The translations under genes were made by a program, and so were the position numbers. From an uncultured Clostridia bacterium (GTDB lineage: Bacteria > Bacillota > Clostridia > TANB77 > CAG-508), in contig CAPBNZ010000028.1 in the NCBI GenBank assembly GCA_948585895.1, forward strand, positions 1 through 21,990: a stretch of DNA of 21,990 nucleotides. The letters are read 5' to 3'. A model generated the notes under the pieces. That model did no database searches, was not told where the DNA came from, and was given only the letters and a program-made list of their open reading frames with translations. Below, piece by piece: positions 15,236 through 21,990 of the stretch (positions are counted from its first letter, which is position 1; each line of letters begins with the position of its first letter).

Positions 15236-17095
15236 TTAGTTTCCAATAGCTTTAAATGGACAATTTGTTAAACATGTACCACATTTAATACATTTATCCT
15301 GGTTAATAGTTCTTTTCTCTCTTTTCTCTCCTTCAATTGCTTCTACTGGACAAGACTTCTGACATAATCCGCAACCTTTACATTTTTCTTCGTTGATTGT
15401 AATTTTTGACATAGCTTTACATTCTAAAGCTTTACATTCTTTTACAATTGCATGTTGTCTAAATTCTTCTCTAAAATATTTTAATGTACTAATAACTGGA
15501 TTTGGAGCACTTTGTCCTAGTCCACATATACTTGCTTTTTGAATATTAGCTGCTAATTTTTCAAGTTTATTAATATCTAATTCTGTTCCTTGTCCATTAC
15601 ACAATTTTTCTAATATTTCCAACATTCTTTTAGTTCCAATTCTACAAGGTGTACATTTTCCACAACTTTCACTTACGGTAAATTCTAGGTAGAATTTTGC
15701 CAAAGATACCATACATTTGGTATCATCCATAACAATAAGTCCACCAGATCCCATCATTGAGCCAATTTGTTTTAATGATTCATAATCAATTGGTGTATCT
15801 AAATGTTCTTTTGGAATACATCCTCCTGATGGTCCACCTGTTTGTGCTGCTTTGAATTCTCTTCCATTTGGAATTCCACCACCTATGTCATATACAATTT
15901 CTCTTAATGTAGTTCCCATAGGGACTTCTACCAGTCCTATGTTATTTACATTCCCACCTAATGCAAATACCTTTGTTCCTTTTGAATTTTCTGTTCCAAT
16001 AGAAGAATACCATTCACTTCCATTCATCATAATTGGTGGAATATTTGCATAAGTTTCTACATTGTTTATTAAAGTTGGTTTCCCCCATAAACCAGATATA
16101 GCTGGATAAGGTGGCTTTACTCTTGGTTGACCACGTTTTCCTTCAATTGATTCTAATAATGCTGTTTCTTCACCACATACAAAAGCACCAGCACCTAATC
16201 TAATTTCTATTTCAAAATCAAAATTAGTATCAAATATATGCTTTCCTAACAGTCCATATTCTCTTGCTTGCTTAATAGCAATTTGCAAACGCTTTACAGC
16301 AATCGGGTATTCCGCTCTGACATAGATATATCCCTTATTAGCACCAATACAATAAGCAGCAATTTCCATTGCTTCCAATACAGAATGAGGATCTCCCTCT
16401 AAAATACTTCTATCCATAAATGCCCCTGGATCACCTTCATCTGCATTACATACAACATATTTCTGTTCTCCTTCAGAATTCTTTGTCAGCTCCCATTTTT
16501 TACCGGTTGGAAAACCTGCTCCACCTCTACCACGAAGTCCAGATTTCTTAATTACTTCAATTACCTCTTCTTGTGACATCTCTGTTAATACTTTTTCTAA
16601 TGCTTGATATCCATCAAAAGCTATATATTCATCAATGTCTTCTGGGTTAATAACACCACAATTTTTCAAAGCAATCCTTTTTTGTTTTTTATAAAAATTC
16701 AAATCGTCTAAACTGTTTACCCTGCTCCCATCTATATCCTTAGCTAATAATCTTTCTACTTTATTGCCATCTATTATGTGTGTTTGAACAATGTCTTTAC
16801 AATCCTCTGGTTTTACCATAGCATAAAAAGTATCTTCTGGTCTAATAATAACAATTGGTCCTTTCGCACATAAGCCAAAACAACCTGTTTTAATCACTCT
16901 TACATTCTCAATTTTTTTCTCTTTTAAAATTCTCTTAAATTCTTCTAAAATTTCTGGTGACTTTGAAGAAGTACACCCTGTACCATGACATACTAAAATA
17001 TGCTTTTCTCTTGTATCAGCCTTCGTATTAATCCTTAAATCTAACTCTTCTCTTTTTTCCTCTCTTATCCTGTGAAGTTTTTCAGTAGTTCTCAT
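15236..17095 (-). CDS. Hydrogenase NuoF-like flavoprotein subunit (HydB/HndC type)
   Basis: 619-residue NADH-oxidising subunit of the hydrogenase complex. An N-terminal thioredoxin-like [2Fe-2S] domain has C36, C41, C72 and C76. The FMN/NAD domain shows GLRGRGGAGFPTGKKW (186-201) and NADEGDPGAFMDR (217-229). An SLBB domain (about 375-410) and a [4Fe-4S] site (C478, C481, C484, C524 in ESCGKCTPCRIG and ICGLG) follow. Two further [4Fe-4S] motifs close the protein (C572/575/578/582 and C602/605/608/612). This domain order is that of HydB/HndC in trimeric, often electron-bifurcating hydrogenases. GGGAGG lies seven bases before the ATG. It follows the nuoE-like gene across an inverted-repeat element. 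Confidence 0.96.
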   Translation of the reverse strand: MRTTEKLHRIREEKREELDLRINTKADTREKHILVCHGTGCTSSKSPEILEEFKRILKEKKIENVRVIKTGCFGLCAKGPIVIIRPEDTFYAMVKPEDCKDIVQTHIIDGNKVERLLAKDIDGSRVNSLDDLNFYKKQKRIALKNCGVINPEDIDEYIAFDGYQALEKVLTEMSQEEVIEVIKKSGLRGRGGAGFPTGKKWELTKNSEGEQKYVVCNADEGDPGAFMDRSILEGDPHSVLEAMEIAAYCIGANKGYIYVRAEYPIAVKRLQIAIKQAREYGLLGKHIFDTNFDFEIEIRLGAGAFVCGEETALLESIEGKRGQPRVKPPYPAISGLWGKPTLINNVETYANIPPIMMNGSEWYSSIGTENSKGTKVFALGGNVNNIGLVEVPMGTTLREIVYDIGGGIPNGREFKAAQTGGPSGGCIPKEHLDTPIDYESLKQIGSMMGSGGLIVMDDTKCMVSLAKFYLEFTVSESCGKCTPCRIGTKRMLEILEKLCNGQGTELDINKLEKLAANIQKASICGLGQSAPNPVISTLKYFREEFRQHAIVKECKALECKAMSKITINEEKCKGCGLCQKSCPVEAIEGEKREKRTINQDKCIKCGTCLTNCPFKAIGN

Positions 17096-17112
17096 AGAAT
17101 TTCCTCCCTTTT

Positions 17113-17242
17113 TGAAACAATAGGGACAGGTCTTGTTTGTTTCAAAATCTTTATCGTTTTATAAGAAACATCATAATCTGAAAGTTAATAATATCAACTT
17201 CTAAATTGTTATGATACATTTTGACCTGTCCCTATTGTTTCA
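17113..17242. mobile_element. 130-bp MITE-like element with perfect 20-bp terminal inverted repeats
   Basis: TGAAACAATAGGGACAGGTC at 17113-17132 is exactly inverted at 17223-17242. Inside, ATCATAA/TTATGAT (17170-17176, 17209-17215) and AAGTT/AACTT (17182-17186, 17196-17200) form an inner stem. TGAAACAA/TTGTTTCA (17113-17120, 17137-17144) gives an alternative end hairpin. No ORF fits inside. The form suggests a non-autonomous element. GGGACAGGTC-type ends recall repeats linked to Y1/RAYT transposases in Firmicutes, from memory only. No second copy was seen in the window. A clear target duplication is not visible. Confidence 0.65.
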
Positions 17243-17726
17243 TTAACTCATCTAAAACTTGATCCAATTTTTGAACAGTCGCTTTTCCATATACTTCTCC
17301 ATTTACTGTAAATACTGGTGCTAAACCACATGCTCCTACACATCTTGTTTCTTCAATAGAAAATAATCCATCTTCTGTTGTTTCTCCTGGTTTTATTTTC
17401 AACCTTTCTTGTAATCTATCCATTATTTTTTGAGATCCTTTAACAAAACATGCTGTTCCTAAACATATGGATATATTGTATTTTCCTTTTGGTTTTAATG
17501 AAAACCTTGAATAAAATGTAACAACACCATATATTTCTGCCATTGGTATAGATAAAAACTCGGATACTTCTTTTTGAACTTCTATAGGAATATATCCATA
17601 ATGCTCTTGTATCTCATTTAAAATCTGGATTAGATTATCTTTGATTGGCTTATATTCTAAAAAAAGTTCTTCTATAAATTGATCTTTTTTATTTTCTTCA
17701 CAACAACATTTTTTATCTTCTTGCAT
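17232..17726 (-). CDS. Hydrogenase NuoE-like [2Fe-2S] subunit (HydC/HndA type)
   Basis: 164-residue small subunit carrying a thioredoxin-like [2Fe-2S] cluster. It passes electrons within the NADH-linked hydrogenase complex. After a helical N-terminal region (about 15-75, including YGYIPIEVQ and YGVVTFYSRF) come the four ligands C88, C93, C129 and C133 in CLGTAC and CVGAC. The N-terminus has an extra CCC (7-9). The length matches HydC/HndA (about 160-170). AGGAGG precedes the ATG. The final codons (Met-Lys-Gln-stop) overlap the right repeat of the 130-bp element at 17113-17242, so the native end was probably altered by its arrival. First gene of the hydrogenase unit. Confidence 0.95.
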   Translation of the reverse strand: MQEDKKCCCEENKKDQFIEELFLEYKPIKDNLIQILNEIQEHYGYIPIEVQKEVSEFLSIPMAEIYGVVTFYSRFSLKPKGKYNISICLGTACFVKGSQKIMDRLQERLKIKPGETTEDGLFSIEETRCVGACGLAPVFTVNGEVYGKATVQKLDQVLDELMKQ

Positions 17727-17768
17727 ATTTCTCCTCCTTTTAATAATATGTATTATAAAACTGATTAA

Positions 17769-17797
17769 ATTATATCAAAGTTAATTTTTTTATACAA
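17769..17797 (-). promoter_or_regulatory. Hydrogenase operon promoter
   Basis: On the minus strand TTGTAT (17797-17792) and a consensus TATAAT (17774-17769) are 17 bases apart, about 43 bases before the nuoE-like start. Confidence 0.7.
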
Positions 17798-17822
17798 CGC
17801 TTTTTTCAAATTTTACACTTTT

Positions 17823-17868
17823 ATGTCATTTCTTGTTTTTTCTTGACATTTATGTCAAAAAGTGTCAA
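17823..17868. promoter_or_regulatory. Palindromic operator candidate with TGTCA half-sites
   Basis: TTGACATTTATGTCAA (17843-17858) is a perfect palindrome of 7-base arms around TT. Further half-sites are ATGTCA (17823-17828) and GTGTCAA (17862-17868). The site lies between the divergent hydrogenase and DUF5684-like promoters. Spacing of the TTGAC/GTCAA pentamers by six bases resembles CRP/FNR-type operators. It does not match the Rex consensus. Confidence 0.45.
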
Positions 17869-17871
17869 AAT
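17843..17871 (+). promoter_or_regulatory. Candidate promoter of the DUF5684-like gene
   Basis: Consensus TTGACA (17843-17848) followed after 17 bases by CAAAAT (17866-17871), 29 bases before the start codon. The -35 is part of the palindrome, so a protein bound there would block or alter this promoter. Confidence 0.4.
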
Positions 17872-17900
17872 AAACTTATAAAAATAAAAGGAGGGTTATT

Positions 17901-18365
17901 ATGAATTATACTTATTATGAATATCCAAGCAATTATGTAGCATCTTCAGCAGCTATTGCAGCAGTAAGTGCTGTTTTGATGACTTTTATAGCAATCATTT
18001 TAGTAGTTTATGTGATTCAAATTATTGCTATGTGGAAATTATTCAACAAAGCAGGAGAAAAAGGATGGAAATCTATTATCCCTATTTATAATATGGTGAT
18101 ATTATTTAAAATTTCTGGTCTTTCACCATGGTTAATTTTAGTTTACTTTGCTACTTTTATTCCAATTATTGGATGGATTGCACCTATTGCTTTAAATGCA
18201 ATTTTATGTTATAGAATGGCTAAATCTTTTGATAAAGATGTTGCTTGGGCTATTGGTCTTTACTTTTTAGCACCTATTTTCTATATGATATTAGCATTTG
18301 GTCAATCTGAATATGTTGGACCAAATGGAGAGAAAACCGATGTTACTGTAGAAGAAAATAATTAA
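17901..18365 (+). CDS. DUF5684-like small membrane protein
   Basis: 154 residues with four hydrophobic segments (about 18-45, 57-72, 75-102, 113-133), a Tyr-rich N-terminus and an acidic C-terminal tail. The loop WKLFNKAGEKGWKSIIPIYN (about 45-64) and the following ISGLSPW are typical of the DUF5684 family as I remember it. That family is of unknown function. GGAGG precedes the ATG. It is transcribed away from the hydrogenase operon, with which it shares a palindrome, so regulation may be linked. Confidence 0.8.
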   Translation: MNYTYYEYPSNYVASSAAIAAVSAVLMTFIAIILVVYVIQIIAMWKLFNKAGEKGWKSIIPIYNMVILFKISGLSPWLILVYFATFIPIIGWIAPIALNAILCYRMAKSFDKDVAWAIGLYFLAPIFYMILAFGQSEYVGPNGEKTDVTVEENN

Positions 18366-18425
18366 TTTTTAAGAACAAAATTTCAGAGTTTATATGCTAA
18401 AATTTTGAAGTATCATACCAAAATT

Positions 18426-18466
18426 AAAGAAGGTTTCCTTTTACTTTTTTACCAGGAACCTTCTTT
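18426..18466. terminator. Terminator between the convergent DUF5684-like gene and ispH
   Basis: AAAGAAGGTT-T-CCT (18426-18439) pairs with AGGAACCTTCTTT (18454-18466) with one bulged T, followed on the plus strand by TTTT. The stop codon of ispH lies in the loop, so the distal arm codes for the last residues of IspH. Confidence 0.7.
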
Positions 18467-19306
18467 TAAAAATTCTATCACTTCTTTTATATTTTCTTTT
18501 GGTGTAGATGCACCAGCCATAATCCCTACTTTTGCCCCTATTGTTTTTACGTTTAGTTCTTGTGCTGTTTCTATTAAAATGCTATTGTTGCAATTATTTC
18601 TAGCTATTTCATACAACTTTCTGGTATTTGAACTATTTTTTCCTCCTACAATAATCATCGTATCTACTTTTTTAGAAAGCTCCTCTGTTTCTTTTTGTCT
18701 CAATTCAGTTGTTCTACAAATAGTATTTTTTACCTCAAAAATAATATTAGATTTCACTTTCTTTTTTATTATTTTTTCTATTTCATAAAATTTCTCTAAA
18801 CTAAAGGTGGTTTGAGATATTAAAACTAATTTTTTCTTCTCAGATGCCTCAAATTTCTTCCATGCATTTTCAATTTCTTCTTTTTTTTCAAAAATAAAAC
18901 AGTCTTCTCCACAGTGACTTAAGGTTCCTACATTTTCAGGATGATTTTTAGTTCCTAATAAAAAGATAAAATAACCCTCTTTTCTATATTTTTCAGCTAT
19001 TTTATGCACTTTTAAAACATTAGGACAGGTATAGTCTTGTATCTGTATATTCATCTTTTTGGCTAAATCATAAATTTCTTTTGGAACGCCATGTGCTCGA
19101 ATCAAAACAATGCCTTTTGCTTCTTCTAATGTTTCAATACAGTTTATCCCTAAGTCTTCTAATCTTTTTATAACTTGTTGATTATGAACAATTTCTCCTA
19201 AACAACAAACAGAATCTTTCGTTTCTGCTAGCTCATGAATAGCTCCTTGTACTGCTCTTTCAACCCCATAGCAAAATCCAGCTGTTTTCCCTACTATAAT
19301 CTTCAT
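18449..19306 (-). CDS. ispH: 4-hydroxy-3-methylbut-2-enyl diphosphate reductase
   Basis: Last enzyme of the MEP pathway: reduces HMBPP to IPP and DMAPP with a [4Fe-4S] cluster. The 285 residues fit the short form. Cluster cysteines C12 (GFCYGV), C94 (DYTCP) and C197 (NTICRTTELRQ) and substrate histidines H41, H72 and H122 are present, as is the GGKNSSNT segment (221-228). I chose the ATG at 19306 (MKIIVGKTAGFC) because family members start there and GGAG lies 12 bases upstream. An in-frame ATG pair at 19333 lacks a ribosome site. It follows ispG by about 30 bases, an operon of consecutive-pathway enzymes. Confidence 0.96.
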   Translation of the reverse strand: MKIIVGKTAGFCYGVERAVQGAIHELAETKDSVCCLGEIVHNQQVIKRLEDLGINCIETLEEAKGIVLIRAHGVPKEIYDLAKKMNIQIQDYTCPNVLKVHKIAEKYRKEGYFIFLLGTKNHPENVGTLSHCGEDCFIFEKKEEIENAWKKFEASEKKKLVLISQTTFSLEKFYEIEKIIKKKVKSNIIFEVKNTICRTTELRQKETEELSKKVDTMIIVGGKNSSNTRKLYEIARNNCNNSILIETAQELNVKTIGAKVGIMAGASTPKENIKEVIEFLKEGSW

Positions 19307-19338
19307 TTTATATGAAATCTCCTTGTTCATCATTCAAT

Positions 19339-20401
19339 TTATTTATTTTCTATCATATTACAAATTTCTTCTTTTAATTCCTTTATCATGTTCTCTTGTC
19401 TTATTTTTCTGATAATCTTTCCTCTTTTAAATAAAAGTCCTTCTTTCATCCCCCCAGCTATACCAATATCTGCTTCTCTCGCCTCTCCTGGTCCGATTTA
19501 CTGCACATCCCATAACAGCCACTGTAATATCAGCCTCTATCGTTTGTAAAAATGCCTCTATTTCTTTAGCAATTGGAATCAAATCAATTTGTGTTCTTCC
19601 ACAAGTAGGACAAGCAATTAAAGTTGGTAATTTGTGATACAATCCACAATCTTTTAAAATTTCCTTTGCTACTTTTATTTCTTTTACTGGATTATCAGAA
19701 AGGGAAACACGTATTGTATTGCCAATTCCTTGTCTTAGTAAAACGCCTAAACCAATACTTGACTTAACGGTTCCACTAAACTCAGTTCCTGCTTCTGTAA
19801 TCCCTAAATGTAGTGGACAACTAAATTCCCTTGCTGCTTGTTCATAGGCCTGAATACATAAATCTAAGTTGGAAGCTTTTAAGGAAATGGCATAATCATA
19901 AAAATTTAATTTTTCTAAAATTTCTATATGTTTTTTAGCACTCTCTATCATAGCTTTTGCTGTTGGCTTACCATCTCTTTCAAGTAAATCCTTTTCTAAT
20001 GAACCTGCATTTACTCCAATTCGAATTGGAATACATTTCTCTTTACAATTATCAACTACAGCTTTTACTTTTTCTTCTGAGCCAATATTTCCTGGATTTA
20101 TACGAATTTTGTCAGCTCCTGCTTCAATTGCTTCTAGTGCAATTTGATAGTCAAAATGGATATCTGCAACAATTGGAATATGAATTTGCTGTTTAATCAA
20201 AGCAATTGCTTTTGCATCTTCCTTATCTAAGCAAGCAACTCGTATAATTTCACATCCAACTTTTTCAAGTTCTAATATTTGTCTAACTGTAGCTTCTACA
20301 TCTTTTGTTTTAGTATTACACATCGATTGTATAACTACTTTATTTTGTCCTCCAATTGCTACATTTCCTACCATTATTTTTCTTGTTTGTGTTCGATTCA
20401 T
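19339..20401 (-). CDS. ispG: IspG (HMBPP synthase), reading frame broken by a one-base insertion
   Basis: MEP-pathway enzyme that turns MEcPP into HMBPP with a [4Fe-4S] cluster. Frame one gives the TIM-barrel domain and start of the cluster domain: VIQSMCNT (23-30), RINPGNIG (100-107), C264 and C267 (ACPTCG), C299 (VMGCAVN). After N302 the frame departs and stops at 19427 with a non-family tail. Deleting one base at 19495 or 19496 restores GPGEAREADIGIAGG and a further ~35 residues ending at 19339. That gives 353 residues, the normal length. The unrestored protein lacks E306 of GPGE, the fourth cluster ligand in this family. Whether this is a sequencing error or a true mutation cannot be told here. 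GAGGG lies about 12 bases before the ATG. Upstream neighbour pyrD ends 36 bases away. Confidence 0.93.
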
Positions 20402-20437
20402 TTTTATTATTTCCCTCTCTTATTTTATTTGAGAAAA

Positions 20438-21346
20438 TTAATTCATTTCAACCATTCCTACAATTTGATTGATATCTTCTATTTTGTGTCTTTTCATATA
20501 ATTTTCTATTCCTTCTACTGTATTAACACTTGTATAAGGATTGATAAAATTACCAGCACCAATTGAAATAGCATTTGCTCCAGCTAACATAAATTCAATA
20601 GCATCCTCACCATTAATAATGCCTCCCATTCCTAATACTGGAATATTAACAGCTTGGGCTACTTGATATACCATTCGAACTGCTACTGGTTTAATAGCTG
20701 GTCCAGAAAGACCTCCTGTATTGTTAGCAAGAACAGGTTTTCTTTTTTCTATATCTATTTTCATTCCTAATAGAGTATTAATTAAAGAAACTCCATCTGC
20801 ACCAGCATCTTCTACTGCTTTTGCAATAGAAGCAATATCTGTAACATTTGGCGTTAGTTTTACAATTAAAGGCTTGTCTAATACATTCCTTACTTCTTTG
20901 GTTACTTGTTTTACACCTTCATAAGTGTTCCCAAATGCCATACAACCTGCTTTTACATTAGGACATGATAAGTTTAATTCTACGCCATCTATGTCTAATG
21001 TATTTAATATTTTGCAAAGTTCTACATATTCTTCAATACTACTTCCACATGCATTTACAATAACAGCTGTATCAAATTTTCTGAGAAATGGTAAGTCATT
21101 TTGTGCAAAATATTCTACTCCTGGATTTTGTAAGCCTATACTATTTAACATTCCACTTGGTGTTTCATAGACTCTTGAAGGTTTATTTCCGCTTCTAGGT
21201 TTTAATGAAGTTCCTTTAGTAATAATTCCTCCTAACCTACTTAAGTCAAAAAAGTTACTAAATTCTCTACCATAACCAAATGTTCCTGATGCTACTGTTA
21301 CTGGATTTTTCATTTTTATCCCTGCTAAATTAACTTCTGTATTCAT
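20438..21346 (-). CDS. pyrD: Dihydroorotate dehydrogenase B (NAD+), catalytic subunit
   Basis: Oxidises dihydroorotate to orotate in de novo pyrimidine synthesis, bound to FMN. The 302 residues match the class 1B length. Visible are VASGTFGYG (18-26), TKGTSL (43-48), LNSIGLQNPG (67-76) and NLSCPNV (125-131). C135 in GCMAFGN is the active-site cysteine of class 1B. The FMN phosphate region GMGGI is followed by AGANAISIGAG near the C-terminus. AAGGAG lies about 12 bases before the ATG. It follows pyrK by 42 bases, forming the PyrDK complex that uses NAD+. Confidence 0.97.
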   Translation of the reverse strand: MNTEVNLAGIKMKNPVTVASGTFGYGREFSNFFDLSRLGGIITKGTSLKPRSGNKPSRVYETPSGMLNSIGLQNPGVEYFAQNDLPFLRKFDTAVIVNACGSSIEEYVELCKILNTLDIDGVELNLSCPNVKAGCMAFGNTYEGVKQVTKEVRNVLDKPLIVKLTPNVTDIASIAKAVEDAGADGVSLINTLLGMKIDIEKRKPVLANNTGGLSGPAIKPVAVRMVYQVAQAVNIPVLGMGGIINGEDAIEFMLAGANAISIGAGNFINPYTSVNTVEGIENYMKRHKIEDINQIVGMVEMN

Positions 21347-21388
21347 AACCGTTTTATTCTCCTTTTCTATTTATAAAATATATAAAAA

Positions 21389-21990
21389 CTAAATTTCTAC
21401 ATCTTTTGCATTAAACACTGGTCCAGCTTTACATACATGCCAATATTCAGGAGCATTTTTAGAACTTTTGGCTGTTTTTACAGCACAACCTAAGCAAACC
21501 CCTAATCCACATGCCATCTTTTCCTCTAATGATATTTGACAAGGTATATTTTTTTCTATCGTTAATTTTTGTACTGCTCTAAGCATTGGTAATGGTCCAC
21601 AAGCATAAATACAGTCTACTTTGCCTGCTTCTATATCTTTTTCTAAATAATGGATAGCAAATCCTTGTCTAGCATAACTCCCATCATCTGTTGTTAAAAT
21701 AAGCTGGTTAGACACTTTTTGGAACTCCTTTTCTAATACTACAAAATCTTTGTTTCTAAATCCCAAATAAGTAGTAACCTTTTTATTTGCTTCTTTCGCA
21801 CACTTAGCTAACTCATATAGTGGAAATACACCAATTCCTCCTCCTATAATAGCTATATTTTTATATTTTTCATATTGAAAAGTTCCAAATCCAATTGGTC
21901 CAACTATATCTATCTGTGAACCAACTTCTCTTTCCGCTAAAATTTCAGTTCCCTTTCCTTTTACTTGGAAAATAAATTCCAAAATACCAT
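21389..21990 (-). CDS. pyrK: Dihydroorotate dehydrogenase electron transfer subunit (partial)
   Basis: FAD- and [2Fe-2S]-containing partner of PyrD that passes electrons to NAD+. The 5' end is cut by the right window edge; about 200 C-terminal residues are visible. They include the end of the FAD domain (VGPIGFGTF), the NAD-binding GGGIGVFPLYELAK, and CGPLPMLRAV. The C-terminal cluster motif has cysteines in MACGLGVCLGC and WHVC. The frame stays open to the edge (Gly-Ile-Leu-Glu-Phe before the TTG at 21982), so that TTG is not the true start. Confidence 0.96.
   Translation of the reverse strand, partial: GILEFIFQVKGKGTEILAEREVGSQIDIVGPIGFGTFQYEKYKNIAIIGGGIGVFPLYELAKCAKEANKKVTTYLGFRNKDFVVLEKEFQKVSNQLILTTDDGSYARQGFAIHYLEKDIEAGKVDCIYACGPLPMLRAVQKLTIEKNIPCQISLEEKMACGLGVCLGCAVKTAKSSKNAPEYWHVCKAGPVFNAKDVEI

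Noticed and set aside
17843..17858. Rex operator for the hydrogenase operon
   Set aside because: The palindrome is TTGACAT-TT-ATGTCAA, not TTGTTAA-N4-TTAACAA.
18405..21170. Several open frames on the plus strand opposite ispH, ispG and pyrD
   Set aside because: They are shadows of well-supported minus-strand genes, without ribosome sites or family-like sequence.
1..21990. CRISPR arrays, tRNA or rRNA genes
   Set aside because: No regularly spaced repeat arrays and no tRNA- or rRNA-like sequence were seen on either strand by reading.

Overview
This AT-rich window (roughly 30% G+C by eye) looks like a chromosomal stretch of an anaerobic, endospore-forming low-GC Bacillota of the class Clostridia. 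The reasons are a three-subunit NAD-linked [FeFe] hydrogenase, a YtvI-type sporulation membrane protein, a class 1B PyrDK dihydroorotate dehydrogenase, the MEP isoprenoid genes ispG/ispH, strong AGGAGG ribosome sites and the standard code. Most genes are on the minus strand and are ordinary core genes. I did not find a convincing undescribed multi-gene system. The interest lies in small elements and in one broken gene.

Left part (1-4.5 kb): a promoter and possible gene start run off the left edge. Next come a tyrosine recombinase, a 240-bp spacer rich in TTGCGAACA repeats, and secA. A divergent membrane-anchored protein with a TIGR03943/DUF1980-like domain follows.

Middle (5-13 kb): a probable IS3-family relic lies in front of guaA (plus strand). 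On the minus strand are ytvI, a cysteine-rich CBS-pair protein, a Pro/Gly/Arg-tailed protein with a sporulation-type promoter, and murD. A 34-residue Asn-rich peptide gene (plus strand) ends at a 29-bp hairpin shared with upp. The uracil salvage pair uraA-upp is preceded by a 36-codon membrane-peptide gene and a hairpin that could attenuate.

Right part (13-22 kb): a hydrogenase operon reads nuoE-like, nuoF-like, hydA. A 130-bp element with perfect 20-bp terminal inverted repeats sits between the first two genes and supplies the stop codon of the first. A divergent DUF5684-like membrane protein shares its promoter region, which holds a 16-bp palindrome. The window closes with pyrK(partial)-pyrD-ispG-ispH in one direction. 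In this sequence ispG carries a one-base insertion that removes its last ~50 residues, including the expected glutamate ligand of the iron-sulfur cluster.

Together the genes serve pyrimidine synthesis (PyrDK) and salvage (UraA, Upp), GMP synthesis (GuaA), isoprenoid synthesis (IspG, IspH), cell-wall synthesis (MurD), protein export (SecA), redox disposal as H2 (hydrogenase) and sporulation (YtvI and probably the coat-like protein).
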